This document shows positions 1 through 11,996 of a DNA stretch of 64,000 nt, one piece after another. Every line of letters starts with the position of its first letter. Within the stretch, counting starts at the first letter, position 1. Under the pieces are notes generated by a model that saw only the letters and a list, made by a program, of their open reading frames with translations, was not told the DNA's origin and did no database searches. Both the position numbers and the translations under genes were made by a program. Source of the DNA: Daphnia carinata (lineage: Eukaryota; Arthropoda; Branchiopoda; Diplostraca; Daphniidae); the NCBI RefSeq assembly GCF_022539665.2, contig NC_081334.1:4682424-4746423 (forward strand), read 5' to 3'.

Positions 1-544
1 TTTTTCTTTAATTTTTAAAATTTTCTGTTTTAAAAGTTCATACGAGTTCGATTCACTGGGACTATGACCTGAGTCATTCACCCAAAATTACGTGCACATT
101 TAATTTATCCTGTAAAAAAATAAATGATTTAATAGAAAATTCTGTGCATAATTATTTAACAACAAATCCATCAGCAATATGATCCAAAACCAGGACGGTT
201 TTTCTTTTTCTTTGACAGATTTGAACAAGCCCGACGAGTCAACCCTCGTTGCCCTTAACACGACTGTTTTGACATTGACTTGGACATTTGATACTGTCGG
301 CGAGTGTTTCATCTCCATTTCACAAAACTATAATAAAACAAAAAATGTTTTACAAAATGAAATTTAAATGAAATATTTTAAATAGTTGCTTACGGACGTC
401 GATCTCTTATCACTTTTAATAAATTGCGTCAGATTTCTTTTCTCGAATTACGCATTTTTGTCCGCTGGCATTGTCATCGCGTATCCTGACACCTAGCGGC
501 AAAGTGCCTGTCAACGAAACAAGAGAATTAAGAAAGACATAAAA
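1..544. other. Left edge; possible minus-strand exon at about 115-340
   Basis: AT-rich left edge of the window. On the minus strand an open stretch from about 340 down to 115 follows a good acceptor (a T-rich tract ending in TATTATAG). It reads as a basic segment followed by a hydrophobic stretch beginning KPSWFWIILLM, which resembles a juxtamembrane plus transmembrane exon such as the end of an integrin alpha ectodomain. That identity is only a guess, and the rest of any such gene would lie outside the window. The stretch from about 380 to 544 is probably the TRIR promoter and leader. Confidence 0.2.
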
Positions 545-1338
545 ATGGCGTCCCCCAGAGAAGACGGTGAATTGTTGGAAAGCTCCTCTAGTTCCGATGA
601 AGAAAATTCTGAAGAAGAAGAGTCAGGAAAACCAGGTCAGAATGCTGTAAAGTTCAAGAATGATGGAAGTTTCCTGGAAATGTTCAAAAAGATGCAAGAG
701 AGCAATCAACAGTCTCCACAAGTACCTGAGAAGAAAGACGTCACACAGTTGCAAATGAAAAATCCTGACAATCCGTCTGCACATGCCGAACCGTCTCACA
801 CAGAAAAGGACGCTGTACCACCACAGCCTGCCCAGAAGAAACCTGGTCTCATGTCTTTAGTAAGTTTACTCTCCTCCAGATTTACAGCGAACCAATTCAG
901 TCGTTGAATTGGTTAAACTGACGTTTCTCTTCCAGGGATGATATCCTAGCCCGACAATCGCGGCGGTTTCACATTCAAAGTTATTGCTGATCGAGACTAA
1001 CGGGCGAGTCATTTCTATATCCGTACAGGTGGGAAAGCGACGCGGAGGCAAATCCCTACCAGTTGGAGTCGTTAAGAAGCAGAAACGACCAGAAGAAGAA
1101 GAAGAAAGTAGTGTGAGTTCATTTTCTTTCAGTTACCTGTTTAACTCAGTTATCTTAACGTTTTAACTTTGTGTCACAGGGGAAAGACTGATGCCTGGTC
1201 TCAGTACATGAGTGAAGTGAAAAAATACAAGGAACGACTGGGTGATGAAGGTATACTTAGTCCTCGTTGTGTTGGTTATTGTGAATTAATCTTTTTTAAA
1301 TTTTGACAGAGGAGAAAAACAGACCCCTGGTCAAGTGA
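545..1338 (+). CDS. TRIR: TRIR, telomerase RNA component-interacting RNase homologue
   Basis: Small acidic-then-basic nuclear protein of about 163 residues in four exons: 545..859, 1029..1112, 1187..1250 and 1310..1338. Order: Ser/Glu-rich N terminus, the conserved NDGSFLEMFKKM segment (human has NDGSFLELFKRKM), the VGKRRGGKSLPVGVVKKQK basic box, then DAW.QYMSEVKKYK and the C-terminal NRPLVK, all diagnostic of the C19orf43/TRIR family. In human the protein is reported as a 3'-5' exoribonuclease that binds telomerase RNA; that role is inherited by homology. The exon 2/3 junction is uncertain: the acceptor at 1179 gives a stop in the phase-0 frame, so I used the AG at 1185-1186. An AATAAA lies at 1385-1390. 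Its 3' end faces TOM70. Confidence 0.9.
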
Positions 1339-1384
1339 TTTTCAGACGATTCCTTTCCGATTGTGTTGTTTTGTGTGTGACAAG

Positions 1385-1390
1385 AATAAA
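1385..1390 (+). terminator. Polyadenylation signal of TRIR
   Basis: AATAAA about 47 bases after the TRIR stop codon, the only canonical hexamer in the short gap before the convergent TOM70 gene. Confidence 0.6.
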
Positions 1391-1617
1391 AAACTGTGGA
1401 TGATTTTCAAATGAAGATTTGACTTTTATTCTTCTTTATTTTATTATAAATCTTACTACCCACATTTTACAAAACAAACCCTGACGATCAAGACGGTGAC
1501 TGTTATTCAAGCTAAATTTGCGTTTTAAGGTCGATTTCCATATCAAGTTTTGAAAGACGAAAAGTCTACAGGGAATTAGGAAAAATAGTCAATAATCATT
1601 TTCGAATGGTTTCCATA

Positions 1618-3958
1618 TCAGTTCATCGGTGACGGTAGTGTGACTCCAAGGTTAAGTGCCACTTTAAGCTGGGCCAAAGCTGCATCCTTTAACGAAAAGA
1701 GATGAGACACTTCTGCCTCGGTCTTTGATAAGGGAATCGCTTGATCAAAGAGCTCGATAGCTCGTCTGAGATTTCCCCGCTGGACTTCGATAGTACCAAG
1801 GGTCTCGTAAGCAAATTCACACTTGTTATCCATTCGAATGGCGTCTTCGATTAGTTTAGTTGCCAATTCAACATTACCTGCCGACTGCAGCTGGAGCAGA
1901 CCTGTTCAATTCAAGAATAGATTTTAACCAGGGGTCCCCTGTAGCTTCTAAAATTAACACACACACCTCTATGAACATATGCAGTGGCATTCTCTGGGTC
2001 AACCTCAAGCGCTTTCATAAAGTACTCATCTGCCTTTTGAAATTCTTGCTGATCGCTCAATACCTGCGATGCAATCAACAGTTAAACTATGCAAATTAAC
2101 AGAAATTTGCATAATATAAACAGACCTGGGCGTAGAGGAGGTAGCATTCTGGGCAAGATGGGAATCTGCGAATAGCGTCTTCGAAAGCTGTCAAAGCTGC
2201 AACGACTTTTTGGGCATTGCTCATCGCCACTGCAGCCCTGTAATCTGTGTATAATTTCTGAACGAGGGCGATGGGGAAATCGCTGTTCAAAGACACAGCT
2301 TTGGCAAAGTCGCTAATGGCTTCATTTGCTTGATCCAGCAACATGTAAACCTAAGAATTGATTAGATATTCGATCTTTATCTTAAACAGGATATAATTGT
2401 GGTACCTGTCCTCTGTGATGAAAGACATCGGCATTTTCGGGACCTAGTTCTGCAGCCATCAATAAATCGTGTAAACTTTCTTCTGGTGAACCAAGTTGCA
2501 TTCGAAGGGTTGCGCGTTTCACAAGAGCATTCACCCTAACCTACAAATGAAGAATGGTGAGATACATATCTCCCTTTTCGCTATTTTTATCAATTCACCT
2601 GTGGGTCTGCATCAGGGTCATTGAAGACTTCAGACAAGTCCTCCAAGGCCTTCACATGTTCACCCAGCAAAGATAGGAAGGTTCCTCTTAAAAGCCTTGC
2701 AAGCCTTTTGGTTGCGATATCACTCTGGCGAAAAAAAAAGATAAATATGTCACTTCAATTAAAAGTGTTTGCCTGCTTTCCTTACCGATTCAGTTTCGAG
2801 CTCATTAGTACACAGTTCAATGATGTTATCGAATTCTTTATCTTTTAATTTGTCTAAGGCTTTGGCAAAAGCACCCTTTTCTTCATCTGTTTCTTGTTGC
2901 TGAGGAAAATAAGATTATTGACAAGAGCGATAAAAAAATTCAGATTATTTGTTTACCGGCTCTCGTTTTAATAGATTAAAAACGGGGTCTTCGGCGAAAG
3001 AACACATGAAAGTGTTGACAAAATGTTTAGACGGAATGACTGACTGTCGGTTCATCATGGCTTCTTTGGCGTGCTCCTTTCCTGCGGGAAACCACCATTT
3101 ATCTTCACACTATTCTAAAGGAATATAATAAGAAAAAAGTTACCGAGTTCTTTAAGTACTCTATCAGCCATCAGCAATGATGACTGATTCTGAAAAGCCT
3201 CCAAAATGCATACAGCTGTAATATCTTCCAGGCATGACTCCAACTGCTTAGTAACTTCATATGCCTTTGCTCTTCTGTGTAAGGCTTTGACATATTTGCT
3301 GTTATACTTAAGTGCTTCACTGCAATCCCTGATTACTGCTTCATAATTTTTCTGCGAAAAAAGGAAAAATTGAGTGAATGCCTTTTAAATTTATTATTTT
3401 AAGTTACCAATTGTTCAAAGGCAGCTGCACGATTTTGATGGAAAGTAGATACATCCTGAATTTTATCCTTCGGACAAACATCAATGGCCTGCTGATAACA
3501 TTTAATTGCATCTGAATATTTGCCCTCTTTGAAATACTTGTTGCCTTTGTTCTTATAGGTTTGAGCCCGTTTGAAAGGATCTTCTTCTTCTTCCACAACA
3601 GGAACTACACTCTCCTTCACCTTCTCGATATTCTTTTCTACGCCATTAACCTTTTTCGCATCATTCTGTGTTTCAATTGGCACCGACACACTAGCAGCAA
3701 CATCTGCCACATTTTTCTTGATTTGCTTATCTTCCTTGTCAGCAAGCCGAGTTTTGTTTGTTCTCGATCGATAATACCATATTCCTAGTCCTGAAAACAT
3801 AAACCACATATGCGCATTGTTTAGTACCAAGTCATCGACGTCTGGAAAACATTTACATTAAACTTACCTAGTGCTACTGGAGCCCCAATTGCCAGGGCAA
3901 TTTGCCATTTTGGTAATGATAGTCCAGACGAGGAAACTGCACGTGTGGATGCAGCCAT
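1618..3958 (-). CDS. TOMM70: TOM70, mitochondrial import receptor
   Basis: Outer-membrane receptor that docks Hsp70/Hsp90-bound preproteins, notably carrier proteins, and passes them to the TOM pore. Ten exons: 3868..3958, 3408..3790, 3144..3351, 2957..3081, 2786..2899, 2599..2724, 2406..2540, 2126..2350, 1967..2063 and 1618..1901; the sum is exactly 596 codons (595 aa; human 608). Residues about 17-38 form the single N-terminal membrane anchor, followed by a basic GIWYYRSR stop-transfer. A charged linker leads to the first TPR (about 95-130, RAQTYKNKGNKYFKEGKYSDA). Further TPRs fill the rest, ending with the LLQLQSAGNVELA.. and EFAYETLGTIEVQRGN repeats typical of TOM70. The start codon begins MAASTRAVSSSG, directly before the anchor. 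All phases agree, so the model is firm. Confidence 0.95.
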
Positions 3959-4687
3959 GTTGTGCAAAATCTGTTTGTGATTTTTCCTGGTTTCTCAAAG
4001 TCACGAAGATGTACAGACGACGTGCACGTCGGAATTTTTTTTTTCTGAAATACCGGCTTTTCGGCTTTCTAATGAATTAAGTATTTTTCGAACACTAGAT
4101 GGCGTTGGAGCGTGAATTGTTATTGCGCAACTTTTGGACCTAGTTGTAACCGCATTTCCTTCGTTTGTCTTAACATTTTTCAGCATATTTACGTTAAGTT
4201 ACAAATAGAAAATTAGCGGCCAGGAATTAATTGTACACCTTTATGTTGGTGAACGCCCGGCAGAAATTTATGGGAAACGCGTTCATTAGAATTTTTCACG
4301 GACCTTGATTTGAGAACAATGAGATCACTGCTGGTATTAATTGCAAATGCTGTGCAACCTAAATTTCTCTTCATAAACACAGATAATCCGTTTCAACGAA
4401 GAATATTTACAAAGAAACCAAACCTATTGCGTAAAAAGCGAGATGCGACGTTAATTAAGTCAATTTTTACTAACTAGTGTAAAAAACTTGGCTGAATACG
4501 TAAATCCCTTTCAAAATAGTGAACTGTTCCTGCTCTCACGGTGGGTGCGATACGTTGCATTGCTTCCGGTTAACGTCACACGCAATCATTTCTATACGTA
4601 AACCACATTCGACCAAATTCCAAGTAGTTAAATCTCGTTTTTCAGCCGGTTTCGAACACAGTCATTGCAACCCGCTAGTTCTAAGCT
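3959..4687. other. Intergenic region between TOM70 start and lectin stop
   Basis: About 730 bases. The part next to 3958 should hold the TOM70 promoter and leader; the rest includes the lectin 3' UTR. No open frame with splice support, no repeat and no RNA gene seen. Confidence 0.5.
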
Positions 4688-5474
4688 TTAATCAATTGCT
4701 TCGCAAATGAAATTAGTCAAAGTGGAGCAGCTATTGTCACGCCAGTAGCCGCTATCAAACCCACCATCGAAGTAAAGATAAACGCAATAGTCGGGTCTAT
4801 TGTTGTTAGGGACTCCAGGATACCAATTGGCGTAGTCAAATGGCTGGAAAGGTTCTGTTGAGGCCCATTCCCATTGGGGTATAAGGTATTTTCCTGACGT
4901 CCAATAGGTTGACCCATAAACAGGTAGTTCTAAGTTCACAATGGAAAATTTTATCATTTGCTAACTATTGAAATGGAAGATGATATTGTTCACCTGTTAC
5001 GAGGTGGTGATGGATCAATCGATCTTCCTCGTGGGTTTCAATACTTAGGAGAGTAAAATTTCCAGCTCGGCAAAATCGATCCGCCCTATTCCAATCAACG
5101 CCCTTTAAAATAATATATAATTTGTTAATAAATTTAGTATTTAAATATAAATTTAACGTTTCCTTACTAAAGTGCGGGTAGAAAAACAATAGCATTTCAA
5201 TGCCAATGTCCAGCAAGGTACGTTAGGATCTCCTTGGAGGAAATCTTCTTGGCACTCTATTATTTAAAATAATATTATGAAACGTGTTGGATTAATTCTG
5301 AAATAAATAAATATTATTGAAATACATACGCGATGAAGGTATGGCGTCTGAGCCTCCATTTATTTGCGTGGCCACCATACGGTCCTTTATTTCAATTTTA
5401 TTCCACAACTGGGAAGGTCCACTCCAGCAAACGGTAGAAATCGCGAACAAGATAATTATAGAAACTTTAGTCAT
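4688..5474 (-). CDS. Secreted C-type lectin-domain protein
   Basis: Predicted secreted carbohydrate-recognition-fold protein of 194 residues. Four exons with consistent phases: 5330..5474, 5168..5256, 4994..5102 and 4688..4929. Residues 1-18 (MTKVSIIILFAISTVCWS) look like a signal peptide. The C-type lectin fold spans about 60-192, with conserved cysteines in WTLALKCYCFS and DRFCRAGNFTLLSIET, the YWTSG strand, and the DYCVYLYF..YWRDNSC..FICE end. The Ca-site loop reads VPN where mannose- and galactose-type lectins have EPN or QPD, and the usual WND reads WRD, so Ca-dependent sugar binding is doubtful. Arthropod lectins of this kind often act in immunity or digestion; that is family knowledge, not shown here. 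Confidence 0.85.
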
Positions 5475-6925
5475 TCTATCACAATAACGAAAAATATTGA
5501 CACTTGCAGCGCGGTCTAACAGTACACGTACTGCATATTGCACTGATGAAATCATATCAATATTAAGGCTTGTCTTATCACGTGTTTTTGTTCAAAGTTT
5601 GTCGACCAATATTTTAGTTTTACTTTGTGTTGTCTCGAAGGAAATCCCATGCGGAGTTAATGAAATTTCAGTACGGAACTCACCTTGTTTTCTAAAACTA
5701 AAGATAACCATGTATGTTAACGACGACAACGCTTTGTTGCAATGGAACCTAGGGAGGCCCTCATCACATTTAAATTCAATGAAACAAAATCGATCAATGA
5801 AGCGCAAGTTATACGACCGATTGATCAATTACCTGTAACATACTCTAGAACCGTTTTCCTCAATCAACTATCAAAGTAAAAAATTAATCAATGAATTCAC
5901 TTACTATTATTTGATTACAAGGTTGTTGATTCGTGGTCATCCATCCAATGATGATACATAGAGCGTAAAGTGGCCAAAATGGGTTTGGTACTGGACGTCA
6001 GCAAAGAGACGGACTACACAAGGAAACTGTTGCCTGACGTTCTCAAGTAGCACAGTTCTCTGGCGAAAGTCTTCCATTGCAACGAGAATATCTGGAAAAA
6101 CAAAAAAAATTATTAAAGTTTTAGGGAAAGAATTAAATAACAATTTTGCGTCATTAGAATTACTACATTTAAATTCGGCACATAAAAAAAACAAACCAGT
6201 TTGTTGCGAAAGCTGGTAAATGTCAAATACATCCGCAAGTTGGTATTACGACCAGCTAAATCGCTTCATTTCATAACCGTCTAATAAATTAAACGACATA
6301 GTTTACTGATAAGCATTATTACCTGCACCTGTACTGCAAAGCCATTGAAGACAATAGGCGGTAATTTGAAACAAGAAATAAATCCCAACACTAATCCATT
6401 TATAGACGCATCCGCATAACGATGGCAGATTGGGAACAAAAGGACCCTTATCAGTCCAGATTAATTTCCTAGCCTTGACAGGCGCATCTAGTTATCAGCA
6501 TTTAAAACAGACTTGTTTTCTGCGCAACTCGTAATAGAGCCGTCCACTTCACATGCCATTCTTCCCTATTTATACACCCATAGACATTTAACTGAATAAC
6601 CAGCAAACAGTGCTGCGACATTCACGTGACGGCGGGCATACTCGCTCTATCAAATGGAATGTTGCTTCAATCTCCTATCTGTGCCGCTTTGTCAAGACAA
6701 CAAAAGTGGCTATTTCTTGGCCATCACGGCTATTACACAAGAAACGTTAGTCTACAATGATTGCGAGATAGCAGACGGTAATGCAGAATCGCTTCGTAAA
6801 AGTGCGTTAACATGATCGTTGCACGAGTTCAATCGCAAGTGGAAAATAGCGCGAGACTCTTAATGAGGCGGACCCTGCCATACTCCACCTAGAGTCAGGT
6901 TAGTTCAGACTGTTACTACAACGAG
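5475..6925. other. Intergenic region with one doubtful minus-strand exon (about 5937-6093)
   Basis: About 1.45 kb between the divergent lectin and kinase genes, so it holds both promoters. On the minus strand, positions 6093 down to 5937 form an open stretch after a good acceptor (TTTTTCCAG), beginning DILVAMEDFRQRTVLLENV and ending at a stop. I do not recognise the peptide and could not find an upstream start exon. Nothing else stands out. Confidence 0.25.
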
Positions 6926-7875
6926 ATGGAAATCGACTGTGGCAACAAAGTGTTGGGAAGGGGAGGTTATGCCACCGTCTTTGAAGGAGTATGGGGAGTG
7001 AATCGTCGTCCAGTGGCCGTGAAAAGAGTTTTCCTACACGCAGAAGGAACTCGACAAGAAGAAGAGGCGTTAAGAAAACTTGACCATCCCAATGTCATCA
7101 AATTGTTTCACGCTGAAAGTGGCATCGTCCTCAGGTAAAGAAGATTTGACCTTGGTAATTTGAAAAATTCTTATTCAAGTTTACATTTAGATTTTTTGCT
7201 CTGGAACTGTGCCAAGCTTCGTTGGAAAGACTATTTTTGAAAGAAGGGGATCCTAGAAAATACTGCGGACCAATGCCTCCCCCGCTACAAGTTCTACACC
7301 AACTGGCCACGGGACTGGAATATATTCACAGAATGGAATTTATCCATCGTGACTTAAAACCCGAAAATGTTCTCATCTGGGTTGAGCCTAGAACTCAAAA
7401 AGTCTTGATGAAATGGTCGGGTTTTGGATTATGCGAACATGTTGATGCAACAGGAAGCTACGTCATCACTGAAATTAAAGGAACCCTCAATTACTTAGCA
7501 CCTGAAATTTTAAAAATGAAAATGCTAAGAGACACTATGAAGAGAAATAATTTAGAACTGCAAAAGGGGACTCTCAAAAGCGACGTCTTTGGTGAAGGTC
7601 TCGTCTTTGGCTATTTCCTTTCAAATGGAAAACATCCTTACGGAGGTGATCACGCAGAAATTCAATCAAACATTATCGGCCAAAATCCCATCAATATGGA
7701 ACGTAAGTTCTTTTTCTCCCTAAATTGATCACCCAAATTTATGTGTTTCTTTTCAAAATTAGAAATAGAAGCGCAATCTACACGAGAGCTACTTTTAAAG
7801 ATGTTGACTGATGAACCAGAAATCAGACTGTCATCGTCGGATGTGGTTAAAGCCCTTGAACAAATGCAAAACTAA
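6926..7875 (+). CDS. IRE1-type kinase-domain protein with a degenerate DFG motif
   Basis: Stand-alone kinase-fold protein of 277 residues from three exons: 6926..7134, 7191..7702 and 7763..7875. Visible parts: glycine loop GRGGYATVF (about 11-19), the ATP-site lysine in VAVKRV (K33), catalytic loop HRDLKPEN (122-129), the APE-like LAPEI segment, and a final helix DEPEIRLSSSDVVKAL that resembles the end of the IRE1 kinase lobe. The magnesium-binding DFG reads GFG at 147-149 (bases 7420-7428, in the context WSGFGLCEH), so the metal-binding aspartate is lost. There is no luminal domain, membrane segment or KEN ribonuclease domain, so it is not a complete IRE1. It may be a pseudokinase or have weak activity. 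Confidence 0.85.
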
Positions 7876-8124
7876 ATACGATTTGGGTACGACGCGGATA
7901 AGAACAAATTAAATATGTGAATAAATTTAACGGAATGAGAGTGATTGCCATTGGTTTCTAATAAACAGCTTCTAGCGAACAATGAAGAGGCGGAAGACTT
8001 AATTCAAAAATAACTAACCTTTACGAATGCGCAAGTGAAGGATTCATGTCCTTATTTCTTCAGTATTTCGGCAACGTTTTGGATTCCTTCTGCGTAGACA
8101 ACAGCACTGAACTGCACTGTACAT
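7876..8124. other. 3' flank of the kinase gene
   Basis: AT-rich sequence holding the kinase 3' UTR; two AATAAA-like hexamers lie within 100 bases of the stop. No further feature seen. Confidence 0.4.
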
Positions 8125-8390
8125 CTATTTCACTTTCTTTGCGGTTGTTGCCAGTTCTGCCCTAAATAACGCAAAGATTAGGTCAAGTGCACATTTGCTC
8201 ACGGACATTTTGAAGTGTATACCGTGCATCCAGCAGTCCATGAAGGTTTTCACGATCCATAGGAGGCGGTAGTTCTATTCATTAACAGAAAATTACGAAC
8301 ATTTCAGTTAGGAAAATCATATGCATTTTTACCTTTCCCCCGTAATCCCCTCCAACCTGGAAAACGCGACCCATGGCTATTAAAGTTCGT
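8125..8390 (-). CDS. Doubtful small spliced ORF
   Basis: Two well-spliced pieces on the minus strand, 8223..8274 and 8125..8161, join in phase to read ELPPPMDRENLHGLLDARAE, continue as LATTAKKVK and end in a stop. This looks like a genuine C terminus. The upstream piece (about 8333-8390) has a start reading MGRVFQVGGDYGGK before a GTAAAA donor, but it is one base out of phase with the next exon, so either the first exon is different or the unit is broken. I do not recognise the product. It could be a small independent gene or the remnant of a larger one. Confidence 0.25.
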
Positions 8391-8781
8391 TCAAATGTTC
8401 AAGAAACTATTTGCAACGATTACTTTTAGTTCCTAAATTACTGAAATCCATAATTTCGGCTTAACCTTTAGAAGACGACAAAACACCTGTGCAACAAACA
8501 GTATGTCAGGTTTAATTTGGGGGATTATTGATGTCACAGCTTTTGCCAAAAAAGGAATGGAACATGCGGGGCTCGATTAACGCGAGCCTTAATCCCATGA
8601 TTATGAAAAAAGATTTAGATAGAGTACATCATAGATCACGGCACATTTTGAATACGCCGATTACCTGTTCGTATTGGCTTGTCTGCGCTACTTTGCAAAC
8701 ATCATTTACAAAAAGCCACAATCTTCAACGCCATTCGTGCATGCTTCTCCAGCATAAGGAAGCCCAGCTTTTGCAACTGGA

Positions 8782-9426
8782 TCAAGGATTCCCGAATCGA
8801 AGAACAAATATCATCATTCCATCGTAATTTTCAACATTTCGTCGAAAATGGACGTAAGGTATCCTATATTTGGAAACTAGTTGCACATTTAAATAAAAAT
8901 AAGCACTATTATCCAGTAATAAACATAAAAAAAGATGAATTTGCCCATACCTAAGTTTCGAGTAGTTCAAGTTGTGTGACAGCTTGTCCACAATGTCCTT
9001 TGAGGATAAACCATGAAAATCATGTTTCACTAAAGGGGTAACTAAGCAAAAAATGATTATAAGATATAAAAGGATATTACATAACGTAAACCTGATGGAA
9101 GTTGAGTATTTCTGAAATATTTGTTGACACCATTTCTTCAGTTCCTGGAAATGTATATCCAGATAAAACCCCACAAGAGGTGAAAGCATCTTAATATCAA
9201 TAAAAGGAATAAAATAATGAAAATCCAATAACCACATGTGCGTAGATACAGAATACCTACAACTTTAATTCCTTCTAATAGACTAAACTTAAGAACTCTA
9301 GCTAAAAAACATCAGCTCATGCTGCTCTACTAACAAAACACCAAGTACACTAGTGAAAGACAATAATAAAAGAACAAACAATTAGCTTACCAGTAAGATC
9401 CCGGAATTTCGGAAAAACCTACTCAT
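8782..9426 (-). CDS. Unrecognised gene; C-terminal exons supported, 5' part unclear
   Basis: Three minus-strand exons join with consistent phases: 9092..9135 (reads NGVNKYFRNTQLPS), 8951..9041 (VTPLVKHDFHGLSSKDIVD, then KLSHNLNYSKL) and 8782..8863 (RIPYVHFRRNVENYDG, then MMIFVLRFGNP and stop). A possible first exon is 9391..9426 (MSRFFRNSGILL then GTAAGC), but no clean middle exon links it; the candidate stretch codes for a hydrophobic segment interrupted by a TGA. I do not recognise the protein family. It may be a real gene with a first exon I misplaced, or a decaying one. The model is partial. Confidence 0.35.
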
Positions 9427-10097
9427 TCGGCGACCATTTCACATTTGAATCTAATTAACCGCGGATAGCCGGATGTGTCTAAACATGTCTTTTTATATGG
9501 GGTTAGACGTTGCCTATTACTTCCTAAAATTCGATCATGAAAATTAAAAAAATGTTATTATTATTAGTAATTCAATGCATATACACTATTCTGTAGCTTT
9601 CAATAAAATTTAAAATTATTAATGGTCAATCAAATGTATTATACAATTGACAACTTAAAAGTTGAAACACACTTTATATAATGGCAACGCCACTAAATTA
9701 GATTAAATGGTATCCAGTCATTCAAATTTCTAATGGGAAACGAAAAATGGGCAAAACCTTTTTCGTTTTTAAAGTTTAAATACAGCGGAAAGCACTGAAC
9801 CTATTCCAAAGTTCATAATTCATTTTTTATTTACTTTGCCTATGGCATTTATGGCACGTTATTTCTTGAAACTAAGAAATTTGAACCGCGAAAATGGGGA
9901 ATGGATAAACCTACTTGAAGGGAAATCAGGGGTTTCTTATTTCATCCCCTTTATCCTTGATTTTCACTGTACATCATTATTTCCTTTGGTTACAGAGTCA
10001 TTCGTTCACGCCTTTCCCTCAGTCTTAGATTGTTTGTCTCCTTCGTCAGTCGCATTTTTCGTGCTCGACAGTTTGGGCTTCACCACGTGGGGAAAAA
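9427..10097. other. AT-rich intergenic region
   Basis: About 670 bases, strongly AT-rich between 9530 and 9720, leading into the promoter of the kinesin-derived gene. No conserved motif, repeat or supported exon seen. Confidence 0.4.
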
Positions 10098-10780
10098 ATG
10101 GCTAGTAGCACATCGGTCAGCGATTTAGTGAAATTATTTGGCCCAAGGTCTCTTACATTTTCGCGTACTATTTTATCGTAAATTTATATTGTTTTTTTGT
10201 GGTTTCGTGGTATACAGAGCAAAAACCACTAGAAATTCTGCCCCACCTAACGACGAATCAAAAACTGAAGAATGGAAACTCCGATTCGAAAAAGAACGTG
10301 ACAACGCTCTTCGTGCAGAAGCAGAACTCAATCAAAGAAGATCCTCCGGCAAATTTATCAATCAAGTCGAACAAGTAAGTGTAATCACGAAGGCTGTATG
10401 GGTACTATAATAGTGTGATTTGTTTACGCTTTGTTGATATGATAGGTCAACCAGCAAGATCCTATGGATGAATCGACCATCGACCTAAGTCTAACTGCTG
10501 TAGATACCCCGCTATCGCATCCTACTCCGTTTACCACTTCCCTTCCAGCTGATTGGGAGTCTGAACGGGAACGACTGTATCAACAACTGAGAAATAAGGT
10601 TTGCTTGGTTGTTTAAATATTTGTGTTTGAATAGATAAATTTTTACGAGGGAATTCCTAGGACGAAGAAATCAACGAACTACGCCAATTAGTGGAGAAAC
10701 TCAAGAAGCAAACAACAGAACAAGAAAAAACTCTTGGTGCAGTTTGGGAGCTTGCTTTGAACCAATCCACCCCTTCCTAA
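10098..10780 (+). CDS. Kinesin heavy-chain neck/stalk protein lacking the motor domain
   Basis: A 159-residue coiled-coil protein from four exons: 10098..10147, 10218..10374, 10446..10598 and 10661..10780. It matches the conventional kinesin-1 heavy chain only from the end of the motor onward. Its LFGPRAKTTRN corresponds to LFGxRAKTIKN just after the kinesin motor, EEWKLRFEKERD to the neck coil, and LYQQLRNKDEEINELRQLVEKLKKQ to the first stalk coil. Roughly 320 residues of motor (P-loop, switch I and II) are absent, and the protein stops after about 130 residues of neck and stalk. Upstream sequence to 9430 has no motor-like frame. It could dimerise with true kinesin heavy chain and act as a headless partner, or be an inert remnant. 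The first donor (GTCTCT) is weak. AATAAA at 10842-10847. Confidence 0.75.
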
Positions 10781-10841
10781 TAACTGTCAATCTTTCAAAA
10801 TTTTAAAAATTCTATTCCCCAGTCATATTTTCGAAAATCGC

Positions 10842-10847
10842 AATAAA
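10842..10847 (+). terminator. Polyadenylation signal of the kinesin-derived gene
   Basis: AATAAA 62 bases after the stop codon. Confidence 0.5.
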
Positions 10848-11033
10848 TTTTCTCAATAGTGGTTACAACAATAATGCCAAAACTTACATTATTTCCATTC
10901 CCTGAGAAAGAGCTTCAGTCCCTGTTTATCAGTGCAGACGACTTTAGTCGTTGCTTTAGGCTATTCGGAGTGACACTGTTTTGCTTATGCCTTTGTCAAC
11001 AAAAAGAGGTTTTTTTGTATTGATTTAGAAACA

Positions 11034-11996
<963 letters not shown>

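Noticed and set aside
40-70. tRNA-like T-arm sequence (GAGTTCGATTC)
   Set aside because: No matching acceptor, D or anticodon arms nearby.
8528-8954. Overlapping plus-strand frames of 91-99 codons
   Set aside because: They overlap minus-strand exons with better splice support and show no motifs.
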